A DNA stretch of 37,758 nt from JALXDT01 sp964634755 (GTDB lineage: Bacteria > Acidobacteriota > Aminicenantia > JAMOAD01): positions 1 to 37,758 of the forward strand of contig CAZWJH010000013.1 in the NCBI GenBank assembly GCA_964634755.1, given 5' to 3'. Position 1 is the stretch's first letter. Every line of letters starts with the position of its first letter. The notes under the pieces were generated by a model. The model was given only the letters and a program-made list of their open reading frames with translations. It was not told the DNA's origin and did not search any database. This document shows positions 29,504-37,726 of the stretch, piece after piece. The position numbers were made by a program, and so were the translations under genes.

Positions 29504-30835
29504 ATGAATAAAAAAACGTTTCCAAAAGGTGTTCATCCTCCTGATAAAAAGGAGTTATCAAAAGAGTTTAAGATCGAGGTTTTTCCTGCTGGGAAAACAG
29601 TTGTAATTCCTCTTCATCAACATACCGGAGCTCCTGCTGAACCATTGGTGAAGAAAAAGGACAGAGTTCTTAAAGGGCAAAAAATAGGTGAAGCAAAAGG
29701 CTTTATTTCTGCCAATGTCCATTCACCTGTTTCGGGGACAGTAAAATCAGTAGAGCCTCATGTAACACCACTCGGGAAAAATGTTCTATCAGTTATAATT
29801 GAAAATGACGGAGAAGAAGAGCTTTTTCCTGAAATCAAACCTCTTAAAGATGATCCTCATTCTTATTCACCGGAGGAAGTTAGGAATGCTGTAAGAGAAG
29901 CGGGGATTGTAGGTCTTGGTGGAGCTGCATTTCCGACTTCGGTTAAACTTTCTCCTCCGAAAGAGTACCCTGTTGATACTGTTATTCTCAATGGAGCTGA
30001 GTGTGAGCCTTATCTTACAACTGATTACAGGTTAATGCTTGAAAGAGCTGATGAACTGATTGCCGGGGCGGAAATTCTTAAAGAAACTGTCGGAGCATCC
30101 AAAATTTATCTTGGTGTGGAAGATAATAAACCTGATGTGATTGAACTTTATGAGCGAAAATTAAAAGGTAGAGCTGATTTTGAGGTTGCTCCTCTAAAGA
30201 CAAAGTACCCGCAGGGCGGTGAAAAGATGCTGATAAAAGCTATACTTGGAAGAGAGGTTCCAACTGGAGGCTTGCCTTTTCATGTTGAAGTTCTTGTTCA
30301 GAATGTTGGTACGACCTATGCTGTTTATGAGACCTTAAAAACCGGAATGCCTTTAATCGAGAGAGTCCTTACTATAACGGGAGAAGGTGTGAAAGAGCAT
30401 AAAAATCTTCAGGTTAGAATTGGGACTATGTTTAAGGACATAATTGAGTTTGCAGGAGGTTATGTTGGAAAGCCCGGAAAACTAATTATGGGTGGACCTA
30501 TGATGGGAATTTCTCAGTGGACTGATGTGGTACCTGTTTTAAAAGCAACTTCCGGAATTTTGGTTCTCCCGGAAGAGGAGCTTCCTAAGAAAAAAGAGTA
30601 CAATTGTATAGGTTGTAATAGCTGTACTGAACACTGCCCGATGAATCTTGTCCCTACGAGAATAGTCACACTATCAAAGAATGAAAGATTTGAAGATGCA
30701 AAGGATTGGGGACTTATGGATTGTATTGAATGCGGTACATGCTCCTATGTCTGCCCTGCAAATATACCTCTCGTTCAATGGATAAGATTTGGAAAATCTG
30801 AATATATAAAGCTTAAGAAAAAATCGGAGAAATAA
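29504..30835 (+). CDS. rnfC: Rnf complex subunit C (NADH-side Fe-S/flavin subunit)
   Basis: This 443-aa peripheral subunit carries the NADH/FMN-binding region IVGLGGAAFPTSVKL (~135-149) with ILNGAECEPYLTTDYRLM, and a C-terminal pair of 4Fe-4S motifs, CIGCNSCTEHCP (368-379) and CIECGTCSYVCP (407-418). The N-terminal ~100 residues form a barrel-sandwich-like domain (LKGQKIGEAKGFISANVHSPVSG). In the complex it exchanges electrons with NAD+/NADH. It is the first gene of rnfCDGEAB, with a GGAAGGG ribosome site. Confidence 0.96.
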   Translation: MNKKTFPKGVHPPDKKELSKEFKIEVFPAGKTVVIPLHQHTGAPAEPLVKKKDRVLKGQKIGEAKGFISANVHSPVSGTVKSVEPHVTPLGKNVLSVIIENDGEEELFPEIKPLKDDPHSYSPEEVRNAVREAGIVGLGGAAFPTSVKLSPPKEYPVDTVILNGAECEPYLTTDYRLMLERADELIAGAEILKETVGASKIYLGVEDNKPDVIELYERKLKGRADFEVAPLKTKYPQGGEKMLIKAILGREVPTGGLPFHVEVLVQNVGTTYAVYETLKTGMPLIERVLTITGEGVKEHKNLQVRIGTMFKDIIEFAGGYVGKPGKLIMGGPMMGISQWTDVVPVLKATSGILVLPEEELPKKKEYNCIGCNSCTEHCPMNLVPTRIVTLSKNERFEDAKDWGLMDCIECGTCSYVCPANIPLVQWIRFGKSEYIKLKKKSEK

Positions 30836-30836
30836 A

Positions 30837-31808
30837 ATGAAGAGACAATATGCAAGTGAATTTGTTTTATCATCATCTCCTCATATAAGGAATAAAGAGT
30901 CAGTTCCCAAAATTATGTATTGGGTTGTAGGAACTTTAATGCTTCCTGTAGCTGCATCAATATATTTTTTCAGAATGAATGCCATAAGAGTCCTTTTAAT
31001 TTCTATTATTTTCTCTCTTCTAACTGAATTTGTTTTTCTCTTAGCGAGGAAAAAAGATATTTCCGCTGTTTTTGATGGTTCTGCTTTGATTACCGGTATT
31101 TTGTTAGCATTAACCTTACCTCCCGGCTTAAAATCTTCTTATGTGGCAATAGGTGCATTTGTTGCTATTGCCCTTGGAAAGCAAGTGTTCGGAGGATTGG
31201 GTTATAATATTTTTAATCCGGCTCTTGTGGGAAGAGCTTTTCTACAGGCAGCTTTTCCGGTTGCAATGACCAATTGGGTTCCTCCTGTTGTTCAAAAGGT
31301 TGTTGATGCAAAAACATTTGCAACTCCCTTAGGAGGATTTAAATTTTCTCATGTTTTGACTCCTTATAAAGATCTTTTAATTGGAAATACGGGAGGCTCA
31401 TTGGGAGAGACTTCTGCAATTCTTATAATTATAGGAGGTTTAATACTTTTATTTAAAAAATACATAGATTGGAGAATACCTGTTGGTATTTTAACTTCTG
31501 TTTTTGTTTTTGAAGGTGCTCTCTGGATTGCTAACTCTGAAAAATTTGCGGATCCCCTCTATTTTCTTTTTGCGGGTGGTTTGCTCTTAGGTGCGTTTTA
31601 TATGGCTACTGATATGGTAACATCTCCTTTAACTCCAAAGGGAACTTGGATTTATGCTGTTGGAATTGGTTTTCTTGTTGTTCTCATCAGAGTTTTCGGA
31701 GGATTACCAGAGGGTGTGATGTATTCGATTTTGATAATGAACTCTTTTGTCCCCTTGTTAAACAGATACACAAGACCTAAGATTTTAGGGGAAGGAGGAA
31801 AAAAGTGA
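30837..31808 (+). CDS. rnfD: Rnf complex subunit D (membrane flavoprotein)
   Basis: This 323-aa polytopic membrane subunit of the NqrB/RnfD family shows FDGSALITGILLALTLPP, QVFGGLGYNIFNPALVGRAF, the probable covalent-FMN threonine T163 in FATPLGG, and YMATDMVTSPLTPKG. It takes part in electron and ion transfer across the membrane. It begins one base after the rnfC stop and overlaps rnfG by 4 bases. Confidence 0.96.
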   Translation: MKRQYASEFVLSSSPHIRNKESVPKIMYWVVGTLMLPVAASIYFFRMNAIRVLLISIIFSLLTEFVFLLARKKDISAVFDGSALITGILLALTLPPGLKSSYVAIGAFVAIALGKQVFGGLGYNIFNPALVGRAFLQAAFPVAMTNWVPPVVQKVVDAKTFATPLGGFKFSHVLTPYKDLLIGNTGGSLGETSAILIIIGGLILLFKKYIDWRIPVGILTSVFVFEGALWIANSEKFADPLYFLFAGGLLLGAFYMATDMVTSPLTPKGTWIYAVGIGFLVVLIRVFGGLPEGVMYSILIMNSFVPLLNRYTRPKILGEGGKK

Positions 31809-32377
31809 AATCAAGGTTTTATATGATTTTTGTACTTACTTTGGTAGCTGTCATATCGAGCGGACTTTTAGCATACTTCGCAGTTTATACTCAACCATAT
31901 ATTGAAAAGAATAAAAAAGCTGAGATTGAGAAGGCAATAAAAGAGGTTGTTCCAGGAACGGTAGAAAGTAAGGCTTTAAAGGATGAAAATAAATTTAAGA
32001 TATTTGCTGGTTATGATAAGGATGGGAAACTTTTAGGTTATGCTGTTTATACTGTTGGTACTGGTTTTCAGGATCTAATCACAATTATGTTTGGGGTTGA
32101 TAAACATCTTGAGAAAATGTACAGACTTGAAGTACTTGAACAAAAAGAAACTCCCGGCCTTGGTGCAAAAATAACAAATGAGAATATCTTCTTAAAATTC
32201 TGGAAAAATAAAGATATAAGAGAAGAAATAATCTTGGCAAAGCCCCCAAAAAGTGAAAATGAACTAAAAGACAATGAAGTTAATGCAATCTCCGGTGCTA
32301 CTATTTCTTCAAGATCTGTTGTTACTATTGTAAACAAGGCTTTAAAGAGAGTGAAGGAGGAGGTTAATAATGGATGA
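31805..32377 (+). CDS. rnfG: Rnf complex subunit G (covalent-FMN subunit)
   Basis: This 190-aa protein has one N-terminal membrane anchor (FYMIFVLTLVAVISSGLLAYF) and an extracytoplasmic FMN-binding domain. That domain includes the glycine-rich VLEQKETPGLG and the flavinylation motif SGATIS, where T166 would carry FMN by phosphoester. The start is GTG at 31805, overlapping the rnfD stop (GTGA), with GGAAGGAGG upstream. No flavin transferase gene (apbE) is in this window, although one must exist for the site to be used. Confidence 0.95.
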   Translation: MKSRFYMIFVLTLVAVISSGLLAYFAVYTQPYIEKNKKAEIEKAIKEVVPGTVESKALKDENKFKIFAGYDKDGKLLGYAVYTVGTGFQDLITIMFGVDKHLEKMYRLEVLEQKETPGLGAKITNENIFLKFWKNKDIREEIILAKPPKSENELKDNEVNAISGATISSRSVVTIVNKALKRVKEEVNNG

Positions 32378-32981
32378 GAACAAAAGCTATCTTTATGATT
32401 TTATAAAGGGACTCTGGAAAGAGAATCCTGTTCTTGTTCAGCTTCTTGGTATGTGTCCCACTCTTGCGGTTACCAATGCAGTTGAAAATGCATTGGCAAT
32501 GTCTGTTGCTGTTATTTTTGTCTTAACCGCTTCCGCTATTATTATTTCTCTTATAAGAAAGCTCATTCCTGGTCAGGTTAGAATTGCATCTTATATAGTT
32601 GTTATAGCCACTTTTGTTACAATGGCAGACAGATATCTTGCGGCTTTCTATCCCGCTCAAAGTAAAGCATTGGGACCTTTTATTCCATTGATTGTTGTCA
32701 ATTGTATAATTTTGGGAAGAATGGAAGCTTTTGCTTCCAAAAATGGAGTATTCAGATCAATCCTTGATGCTCTGGGAATGAGTTTTGGTTTTGCGATAGC
32801 TCTTCTTCTTATGAGTAGTTTTAGAGAAATTCTCGGAAATGGAACATGGCTTAATATGAGAGTATTGGGAAGCTGGTGGGATAATTGGATGGTTATGATT
32901 CTTCCTCCGGGTGCATTTCTTACTTTAGGCACAATTGTTGGTGTTTCAAGGTTTATTCAAACAAAATTAAAAAAGGCGTAG
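32370..32981 (+). CDS. rnfE: Rnf complex subunit E (integral membrane)
   Basis: This 203-aa six-helix membrane subunit related to NqrD shows GLWKENPVLVQLLGMCPTLAV, IPLIVVNCIILGRMEAFAS and the late MILPPGAFLTLGTIVG. The conserved Cys residues near the start (MCP) and in VNC are those that, with RnfA, hold a membrane 2Fe-2S cluster in the related Nqr/Rnf complexes. It overlaps rnfG by 8 bases. Confidence 0.96.
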   Translation: MDENKSYLYDFIKGLWKENPVLVQLLGMCPTLAVTNAVENALAMSVAVIFVLTASAIIISLIRKLIPGQVRIASYIVVIATFVTMADRYLAAFYPAQSKALGPFIPLIVVNCIILGRMEAFASKNGVFRSILDALGMSFGFAIALLLMSSFREILGNGTWLNMRVLGSWWDNWMVMILPPGAFLTLGTIVGVSRFIQTKLKKA

Positions 32982-32991
32982 GAGGAGATAA

Positions 32992-33567
32992 ATGGATTTA
33001 CTTATAATTTTTGTTTCCGCTCTGTTGATAAATAACTTTGTTCTCTCTTACTTTCTTGGGATATGTCCGTTTTTAGGAGTTTCAAATAAATTAAGTTCTG
33101 CTGTTTCAATGGGGATGGCGGTTACCTTTGTTATGACTATAACAGCTGTGGTTACCTGGCCCATATATCATCTTATTCTTGCGCCTTATCATCTTGAATT
33201 TTTAGAAATAGTTTCTTTTATTTTGGTTATAGCCTCTTTGGTTCAGTTTGTTGAGATGTTTATAAGGAAGACATCAGAAGCAATTTACGATGCTCTCGGT
33301 ATATATCTTCCTTTAATTACGACTAATTGTGCTATTTTAGGTTTTGCATTGATAGCTGTTTTGAAGAATTATACATATATTGAAACAATAGTTTTCGGAG
33401 TAGGTGCAGGTTTAGGTTTTACACTTGCTCTTGTTATAATGGCAGGAATAAGAGAAGAGCTTGATTTTGCAGATGTTCCCGAATCTTTGAAAGGTCCCGG
33501 AATAACCCTTTTGGTAGCAGGCATTTTGGCTCTTGCTTTTATGGGATTTGCGGGACTTATAAAGTGA
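32992..33567 (+). CDS. rnfA: Rnf complex subunit A (integral membrane)
   Basis: This 191-aa six-helix membrane subunit related to NqrE opens with LLINNFVLSYFLGICPFLGVS, and LPLITTNCAILGFAL is in the middle. The ICP and TNC cysteines mirror those of RnfE and complete the membrane Fe-S site. The ribosome site is GGAGG. It lies 10 bases after rnfE and 9 before rnfB. Confidence 0.96.
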   Translation: MDLLIIFVSALLINNFVLSYFLGICPFLGVSNKLSSAVSMGMAVTFVMTITAVVTWPIYHLILAPYHLEFLEIVSFILVIASLVQFVEMFIRKTSEAIYDALGIYLPLITTNCAILGFALIAVLKNYTYIETIVFGVGAGLGFTLALVIMAGIREELDFADVPESLKGPGITLLVAGILALAFMGFAGLIK

Positions 33568-33576
33568 GGTGACTAA

Positions 33577-34425
33577 ATGAGTACACTATTAATTTCAATA
33601 ATCACACTTGGTGTTATGGCATTGCTTTTTGCTGTGATTCTTGCTGTGGCTGATGCCAAACTAAGGGTTGAAGTTGATCCGAAAATAGAGGAAATTGATG
33701 CTATTTTACCTCAGGCAAACTGCGGAGCATGCGGTTATCCCGGATGTAAAAATTATGCAACAGCAATTGTTGAGAAGGGAGAAGAAATAAACAAATGCTC
33801 TGTCGGAGGCCAGGCTGTTACAGATTTAATAGCAAAGATAATGGGGGTGGACTCTGCTGAAACTACAAAGGTGGTTGCAAGAGTTCACTGCCGAGGAACA
33901 GAAGAAGCAGCTAAAAGAAAGGGTTATTATGAAGGAATTAAAACATGTAGAGCTGCAGCTCTTGTAAGTTCAGGAGATAAACTCTGTGATTGGGGATGTC
34001 TCGGGTACGGAGATTGCGAGAGATCCTGTCCTTTTGATGCTATTACAATGATGCCTGATGGTTTGCCTTTTATTGATGAGGAAAAATGTACAGGTTGCGG
34101 TATCTGCGTTGAAGAGTGTCCCAAGGATATTCTTGAGCTTCACCCGATAGATGAGAATGTTATGATATTTTGCAGATCTCAGGATCCTCCGAAACAGTCA
34201 AGAGCTGTTTGTAAAAATGCATGTATCGCCTGTAATATCTGTGTGAGAAAGTGCCCTACCGGAGCTCTCACGATGGAAAATAATCTTGTTCATGTGGTGG
34301 CTCCTGAGAAATTCACCGAAGAGTGTTATGAAGGAATAGATAAGTGCCCGACAGGTGCTATTAATTTTGTACATCCGGAAAAGGTTGTAAGAACAGATAA
34401 AGAAGAAAAGAATGAAAAAGCTTGA
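33577..34425 (+). CDS. rnfB: Rnf complex subunit B (ferredoxin-side Fe-S subunit)
   Basis: This 282-aa protein has an N-terminal membrane helix and then a 4Fe-4S site, CGACGYPGC plus a distal Cys (C49, C52, C57, C74). A chain of ferredoxin-type motifs follows: CLGYGDCERSCP, CTGCGICVEECP, CKNACIACNICVRKCP, and a final CYEGIDKCP that resembles a truncated cluster site. It accepts electrons from reduced ferredoxin. Several clusters in the C-terminal part make it the longer clostridial-type RnfB. It overlaps the RseC-like gene by 14 bases. Confidence 0.95.
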   Translation: MSTLLISIITLGVMALLFAVILAVADAKLRVEVDPKIEEIDAILPQANCGACGYPGCKNYATAIVEKGEEINKCSVGGQAVTDLIAKIMGVDSAETTKVVARVHCRGTEEAAKRKGYYEGIKTCRAAALVSSGDKLCDWGCLGYGDCERSCPFDAITMMPDGLPFIDEEKCTGCGICVEECPKDILELHPIDENVMIFCRSQDPPKQSRAVCKNACIACNICVRKCPTGALTMENNLVHVVAPEKFTEECYEGIDKCPTGAINFVHPEKVVRTDKEEKNEKA

Positions 34426-34831
34426 AGAGGGTAAAGTAGAAAAGATAGAAAGCAAATTTGCCTATGTGAGGCCAACTGATCCAAAGCTTTGTAAAAAGTG
34501 TGCTCTCTCTGCTCTTTGTGCAATGAACTCATCTCAGCAGATTAAAATGTTAAATTTGATTGGAGCGAAAAAGGGAGATTTGGTTAGATTTGATGTTAAT
34601 ATAGAGGAGCTTAACATACGCTTTATCAAGTTTTTGACATTCTCACTTTTTATGATGCTTGTCGGGATATTCGGAGGCTATATTTTGGGCGATAAAATCG
34701 GTTTTCAAAGAGAGCTTTTATCTCTTTTAGGAGGAGGTTTGTTTTTGTTCTTTGTGTATTTAATCTATAAAAAACATGATAAAAAAGAGGAAAAGATTCC
34801 AAAAATTGTTGAAATAGAAAAGGAGGAGTAA
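34412..34831 (+). CDS. RseC/MucC-family membrane protein
   Basis: This 139-aa protein has an N-terminal domain with the clustered cysteines CKKCALSALC (C27, C30, C36), followed by two membrane helices (~68-90 and ~95-116), the layout of the SoxR-reducing/RseC family. In enterobacteria RseC and Rsx (Rnf-like) proteins help to reduce SoxR. Here the placement inside an rnf operon suggests a part in Rnf assembly or Fe-S maintenance rather than in SoxR control; that is inference. It begins within the end of rnfB. Confidence 0.85.
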   Translation: MKKLEEGKVEKIESKFAYVRPTDPKLCKKCALSALCAMNSSQQIKMLNLIGAKKGDLVRFDVNIEELNIRFIKFLTFSLFMMLVGIFGGYILGDKIGFQRELLSLLGGGLFLFFVYLIYKKHDKKEEKIPKIVEIEKEE

Positions 34832-34832
34832 A

Positions 34833-35597
34833 ATGAAAATTTCAAGAAGAGATTTTTTTAAAGTTTTGGGAGTTTCAACACTTCCGCTTTTAAGCATTAA
34901 TAAAATTTTGTCTGACGAAAAAGAGTTTGATTTTACAATATTAACATCAAAACCAGTTGAATCCCTTACATCTCTTTTAAATTCCGTAAGAGCAAACACT
35001 GGTAAAAATATTTTTGTGTATAGTGTTAATAATGAGGCAGCTGATGTTTTAAAATTTGTCTTAAACAGAACAAAGAAAGGAGTTTACGGAGGATCAAAGG
35101 ATCCTATTTTTTCAAGACTTACCGGTAAATCAATTATGTCTGTTGTGGAAGTGAGAAGAATAAACAGGACAGACCCCGGTATAACAATGACTTATGGTAG
35201 TAAAATAGCTGATCCGAGAACCGGTGTGTTTTCAAATGTTTCAAGTAAAATTTATTCTGAAAAATCAGCTACATTTGAAATAAGGGTTAAGATAAATTCT
35301 GTTGATACAAAGTCTTCTTATGGAAAAGGAGAAAAAGCAAGAATTAGTATTAATGGGAAAACCTATGGTTATATTAACTTGAATAAAAACACAACTATTA
35401 CTTTACCTACAAATCTTGGAAAAATAAAGATAGCTTCAAATTCAGGAAAAGTTAGGGTTGAAGAGAGCTCTTGTAAACACAAGATTTGTATGCATAGAGG
35501 CTTTATCTCAAGTCCGGGAGAAAAATTAATCTGTGCTCCTCAGAAAGTAGTTGTTGAAATAGTAGGAAAATCATTGGTTGATGCAATAGTAGGATGA
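34833..35597 (+). CDS. Exported protein with NusG domain II and a Tat-like signal
   Basis: This 254-aa protein starts with a Tat-like signal (KISRRDFFKVLGVSTLPLL). An unrecognised region spans ~30-140. A C-terminal NusG-domain-II barrel (~150-245) carries three cysteines in the family pattern: SSCKHKIC (C214, C219), MHRGFISSPGE and ICAP (C234). Small NusG-II proteins commonly accompany rnf genes in anaerobes, but they are usually only ~120 aa, so the N-terminal addition is unusual. Its role is not known; it may help with cofactor or cluster assembly on the outer face. It starts 1 base after the RseC-like stop, with AAAGGAGGAG upstream, and is the last gene of the operon. Confidence 0.75.
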   Translation: MKISRRDFFKVLGVSTLPLLSINKILSDEKEFDFTILTSKPVESLTSLLNSVRANTGKNIFVYSVNNEAADVLKFVLNRTKKGVYGGSKDPIFSRLTGKSIMSVVEVRRINRTDPGITMTYGSKIADPRTGVFSNVSSKIYSEKSATFEIRVKINSVDTKSSYGKGEKARISINGKTYGYINLNKNTTITLPTNLGKIKIASNSGKVRVEESSCKHKICMHRGFISSPGEKLICAPQKVVVEIVGKSLVDAIVG

Positions 35598-35603
35598 GCA
35601 AGA

Positions 35604-35657
35604 AGATTAAGTTAATCTGAGAAAAGAATAAATAGAAAAAAAAATAATTTATTTTTT
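35604..35657. terminator. Convergent-gene region with two AT-rich dyads, possible bidirectional terminator
   Basis: Between the rnf operon end (35597) and pyrE (- strand) lie two perfect dyads: AGATTAAGTTAATCT (35604-35618), and AAAAAATAA/TTATTTTTT (35639-35647 with 35649-35657), which overlaps the pyrE stop. The second would give a U-rich 3' end on either strand. The stems contain almost no GC, so terminator strength is uncertain. Confidence 0.4.
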
Positions 35658-36194
35658 GATACCTAAATCCCTAAGATTAAATATTGAATAAAAGTTAATA
35701 CCCATCTCCCTTATCTTTTGGCTTCCTCCCTCCTCTCTGTCAATTACAGAAAGAGCAACAACCGCCTCACTTCCCAATTCTTTGACTTTATTTATACCTT
35801 TTAATATTGAGCCTCCTGTTGTTATAACATCATCAACAACAGCAACTTTCATTCCCTCTGAAAAATTGCCCTCTATCTCTTTACCTCTTCCGTGTGTTTT
35901 TTCTTCTTTCCTTATAATGAAAGCTGGTATTGGATGTCCCTTTATGTAGCTTATTACGGCTATGGAACTTACAATAGGGTCAGCTCCTATTGAATATCCA
36001 CCTACTGCATCTATTTCATATTTCTGTAATATTTCAAAGATTATTTCTCCGATTAAAAAGGCGGATTCAGGGAAAAGAGTGGAAATTCTCGCGTCAATAT
36101 AAAAATTTGATTTTTTGCCTGATGAAAGTACAAAATCTCCGAAAAAAACTGATTTTTTTAACAGAATTTCTTTTAATCTTTCTCTCTTATCCAC
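35649..36194 (-). CDS. pyrE: Orotate phosphoribosyltransferase
   Basis: This 181-aa enzyme joins orotate and PRPP to make OMP in pyrimidine synthesis. It shows SGKKSNFYIDARI near the N-terminus, the flexible catalytic loop RKEEKTHGRGKEIEG (95-109), and the PRPP-binding VAVVDDVITTGGSI (117-130). It is slightly shorter than the typical 190-210 aa. The start is GTG at 36194, whose G is the last base of the upstream TAG stop (TAGTG); GGAAG precedes it. No other pyr genes are nearby. Confidence 0.94.
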   Translation of the reverse strand: MDKRERLKEILLKKSVFFGDFVLSSGKKSNFYIDARISTLFPESAFLIGEIIFEILQKYEIDAVGGYSIGADPIVSSIAVISYIKGHPIPAFIIRKEEKTHGRGKEIEGNFSEGMKVAVVDDVITTGGSILKGINKVKELGSEAVVALSVIDREEGGSQKIREMGINFYSIFNLRDLGIKK

Positions 36195-36772
36195 TATACT
36201 TCCGTTAATTTTGGTTTATAATCTTCTGGTTTGAAAAAGGCAAAATAGGTAGCTATCTCTTTTACTATATCCACTAAAAGTTTCAAATCTTCTTCTGTAA
36301 AATCAGGCCCAGCTTCATTCCATGAGATTGCCTTTTTCATTATTTCGATAACACCCAATTTTTTACCTTTTAAAAAGAGGGGGACAATCATCAATTTTTG
36401 AACAGGATAATTAGGTTTATCAGGGTTTTTTACGAGTTCAAAGATAGAGGAAGGTCTTTTTTTCTTCAAATGATTTACTACTTTTGCTTTAGCTGTTGAA
36501 AGGGACTGTACGGCAAAGGAATCCTGAGAACTCATGGGGATAATACCTGCTCCTCTCAAATAATTAGGTTTTACAAAGGAGAGTATCTCCTCTTTTTTGT
36601 CTGTTATTAAAATGGAGACTTCATCATCATCCACTTTGAAAATATCTTGCAAAAATTCGCTAAGAATATCTAAAAATTTAAGAAATTTTTCTTCTTTCTT
36701 TAAATCTTCCCCTTGGAGCTCTTTTAACTTTGTTTTTAAAGCCTCAAGTTTTTCCTTATCTTTTGGTTCCAT
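36194..36772 (-). CDS. GAF-domain protein
   Basis: This 192-aa soluble protein has a charged, helical N-terminal ~45 residues, then a GAF domain (~50-175: VSILITDKKEEILSFVKP, KLMIVPLFLKGKKLGVIEIM, FTEEDLKLLVDIVKEIATYF). GAF domains bind small ligands or sense redox and light; no output domain is attached, so it may act through a partner. The ribosome site GAGGTG precedes the ATG. It is translationally coupled to pyrE and transcribed divergently from the Rrf2 gene. Confidence 0.85.
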   Translation of the reverse strand: MEPKDKEKLEALKTKLKELQGEDLKKEEKFLKFLDILSEFLQDIFKVDDDEVSILITDKKEEILSFVKPNYLRGAGIIPMSSQDSFAVQSLSTAKAKVVNHLKKKRPSSIFELVKNPDKPNYPVQKLMIVPLFLKGKKLGVIEIMKKAISWNEAGPDFTEEDLKLLVDIVKEIATYFAFFKPEDYKPKLTEV

Positions 36773-36839
36773 CGTAACACCTCTTATTTTTAACTTAATA
36801 AATAGTTTAAAATAATTAAAAAAAAATTACAAGAGAATA

Positions 36840-36870
36840 TTGAAAAAGGGAAAAACTGTGGTATAATACC
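36840..36870 (+). promoter_or_regulatory. Promoter of rrf2-osmC with an 11-bp dyad on the -10
   Basis: TTGAAA (36840-36845), a 16-bp spacer and TATAAT (36862-36867) preceded by TGG (extended -10). The -10 sits in a perfect dyad, GGTATAATACC (36860-36870), placed where an Rrf2-type repressor could block its own gene; autoregulation is inference. Confidence 0.7.
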
Positions 36871-36889
36871 CACTATTAAGGTAGGAATT

Positions 36890-37303
36890 ATGAAAGTAAC
36901 AACAAAGACAAAATATGCTTTATTATCTTTGAGTGAGTTTGACAGAGAGGAGAAGATTATCTCCATAAGACAGCTCTCCGAGAAGTATTCCATATCCAAG
37001 AAATATCTTGAGAGGATATTTTGTGATCTTGAGAGCTGTGGGATTGTGGAAGGCAAAAGAGGGCCCAAAGGAGGTTATAAACTTTCAAAACCTCCTTCTC
37101 AAATCACTCTTAAAGATATAATAGAGGGTCTTGAGAAAGAAGTAAAAGTTATGGATTGTGAGGGAATTAGGCTTCAGTGTCCTTTTAACAAAGATTGCAA
37201 AATAATTCCTTTTTGGAAAAATCTAAATAAATTAATAGAGGATTATTTAGGTTCTGTTACGCTGGAGCAAATACTAAGAAAGGAGGTAGAGAATGGAAGC
37301 TAA
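36890..37303 (+). CDS. Rrf2-family transcriptional regulator (probable Fe-S sensor)
   Basis: This 137-aa protein has the Rrf2 winged helix (TKTKYALLSLSEF, ISIRQLSEKYSISKKYLERIF, GIVEGKRGPKGGYKLSKPP). Three cysteines follow, C90, C97 and C103 (DCEGIRLQCPFNKDC), spaced like the cluster ligands of IscR/NsrR/RsrR proteins. It could sense Fe-S status, NO or oxidants. It is not adjacent to isc or suf genes; the downstream OsmC gene overlaps its end by 11 bases and is the likely co-regulated partner. Confidence 0.9.
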   Translation: MKVTTKTKYALLSLSEFDREEKIISIRQLSEKYSISKKYLERIFCDLESCGIVEGKRGPKGGYKLSKPPSQITLKDIIEGLEKEVKVMDCEGIRLQCPFNKDCKIIPFWKNLNKLIEDYLGSVTLEQILRKEVENGS

Positions 37304-37709
37304 GGCCAAATGGGTTGAAGGAATGAAATTTGTTGCTAATTCTGATTCAGGCCATTCAATTGTAATGGATGCATCCCCTGATGTTGGCGGGGAAGATACT
37401 GCCTCAAGGCCTATGGAAGTCTGTTTGATGAGTCTTATAGGTTGTACGGGGATGGATGTTATTGCTATTTTAAGAAAAATGGAAATTAAGTGGGAGGAAT
37501 TTGAAGTTAAAGCAACTGAGATTGAGAGAGCACCCAAGCATCCAAAGGTTTACACAAAAATTAAACTTGTTTTTACAATTAAAGGAAAAGATATTCCCGA
37601 GCATCTTTTTGAAAAAGCAATCAGGCTTTCATATGAAAGATATTGCTCTGTTACCGCCATGTTAAGCAAAACCGCTGAAATAACCTATGAATATAAAATT
37701 TTAAATTAA
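37293..37709 (+). CDS. OsmC/Ohr-family protein
   Basis: This 138-aa protein has the OsmC fold with the two redox cysteines C51 (IGCTGMDVIAIL) and C118 (RYCSVTAMLS). Family members reduce organic hydroperoxides through these cysteines. The length and the SRPMEVCLMSLIGCTGMDV motif fit the OsmC-like YhfA subgroup rather than Ohr. Translation probably depends on the AAGGAGG site inside the rrf2 3' end, so the two genes form one operon. Confidence 0.9.
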   Translation: MEAKAKWVEGMKFVANSDSGHSIVMDASPDVGGEDTASRPMEVCLMSLIGCTGMDVIAILRKMEIKWEEFEVKATEIERAPKHPKVYTKIKLVFTIKGKDIPEHLFEKAIRLSYERYCSVTAMLSKTAEITYEYKILN

Positions 37710-37726
37710 GGAGTCAACTATAAGGA

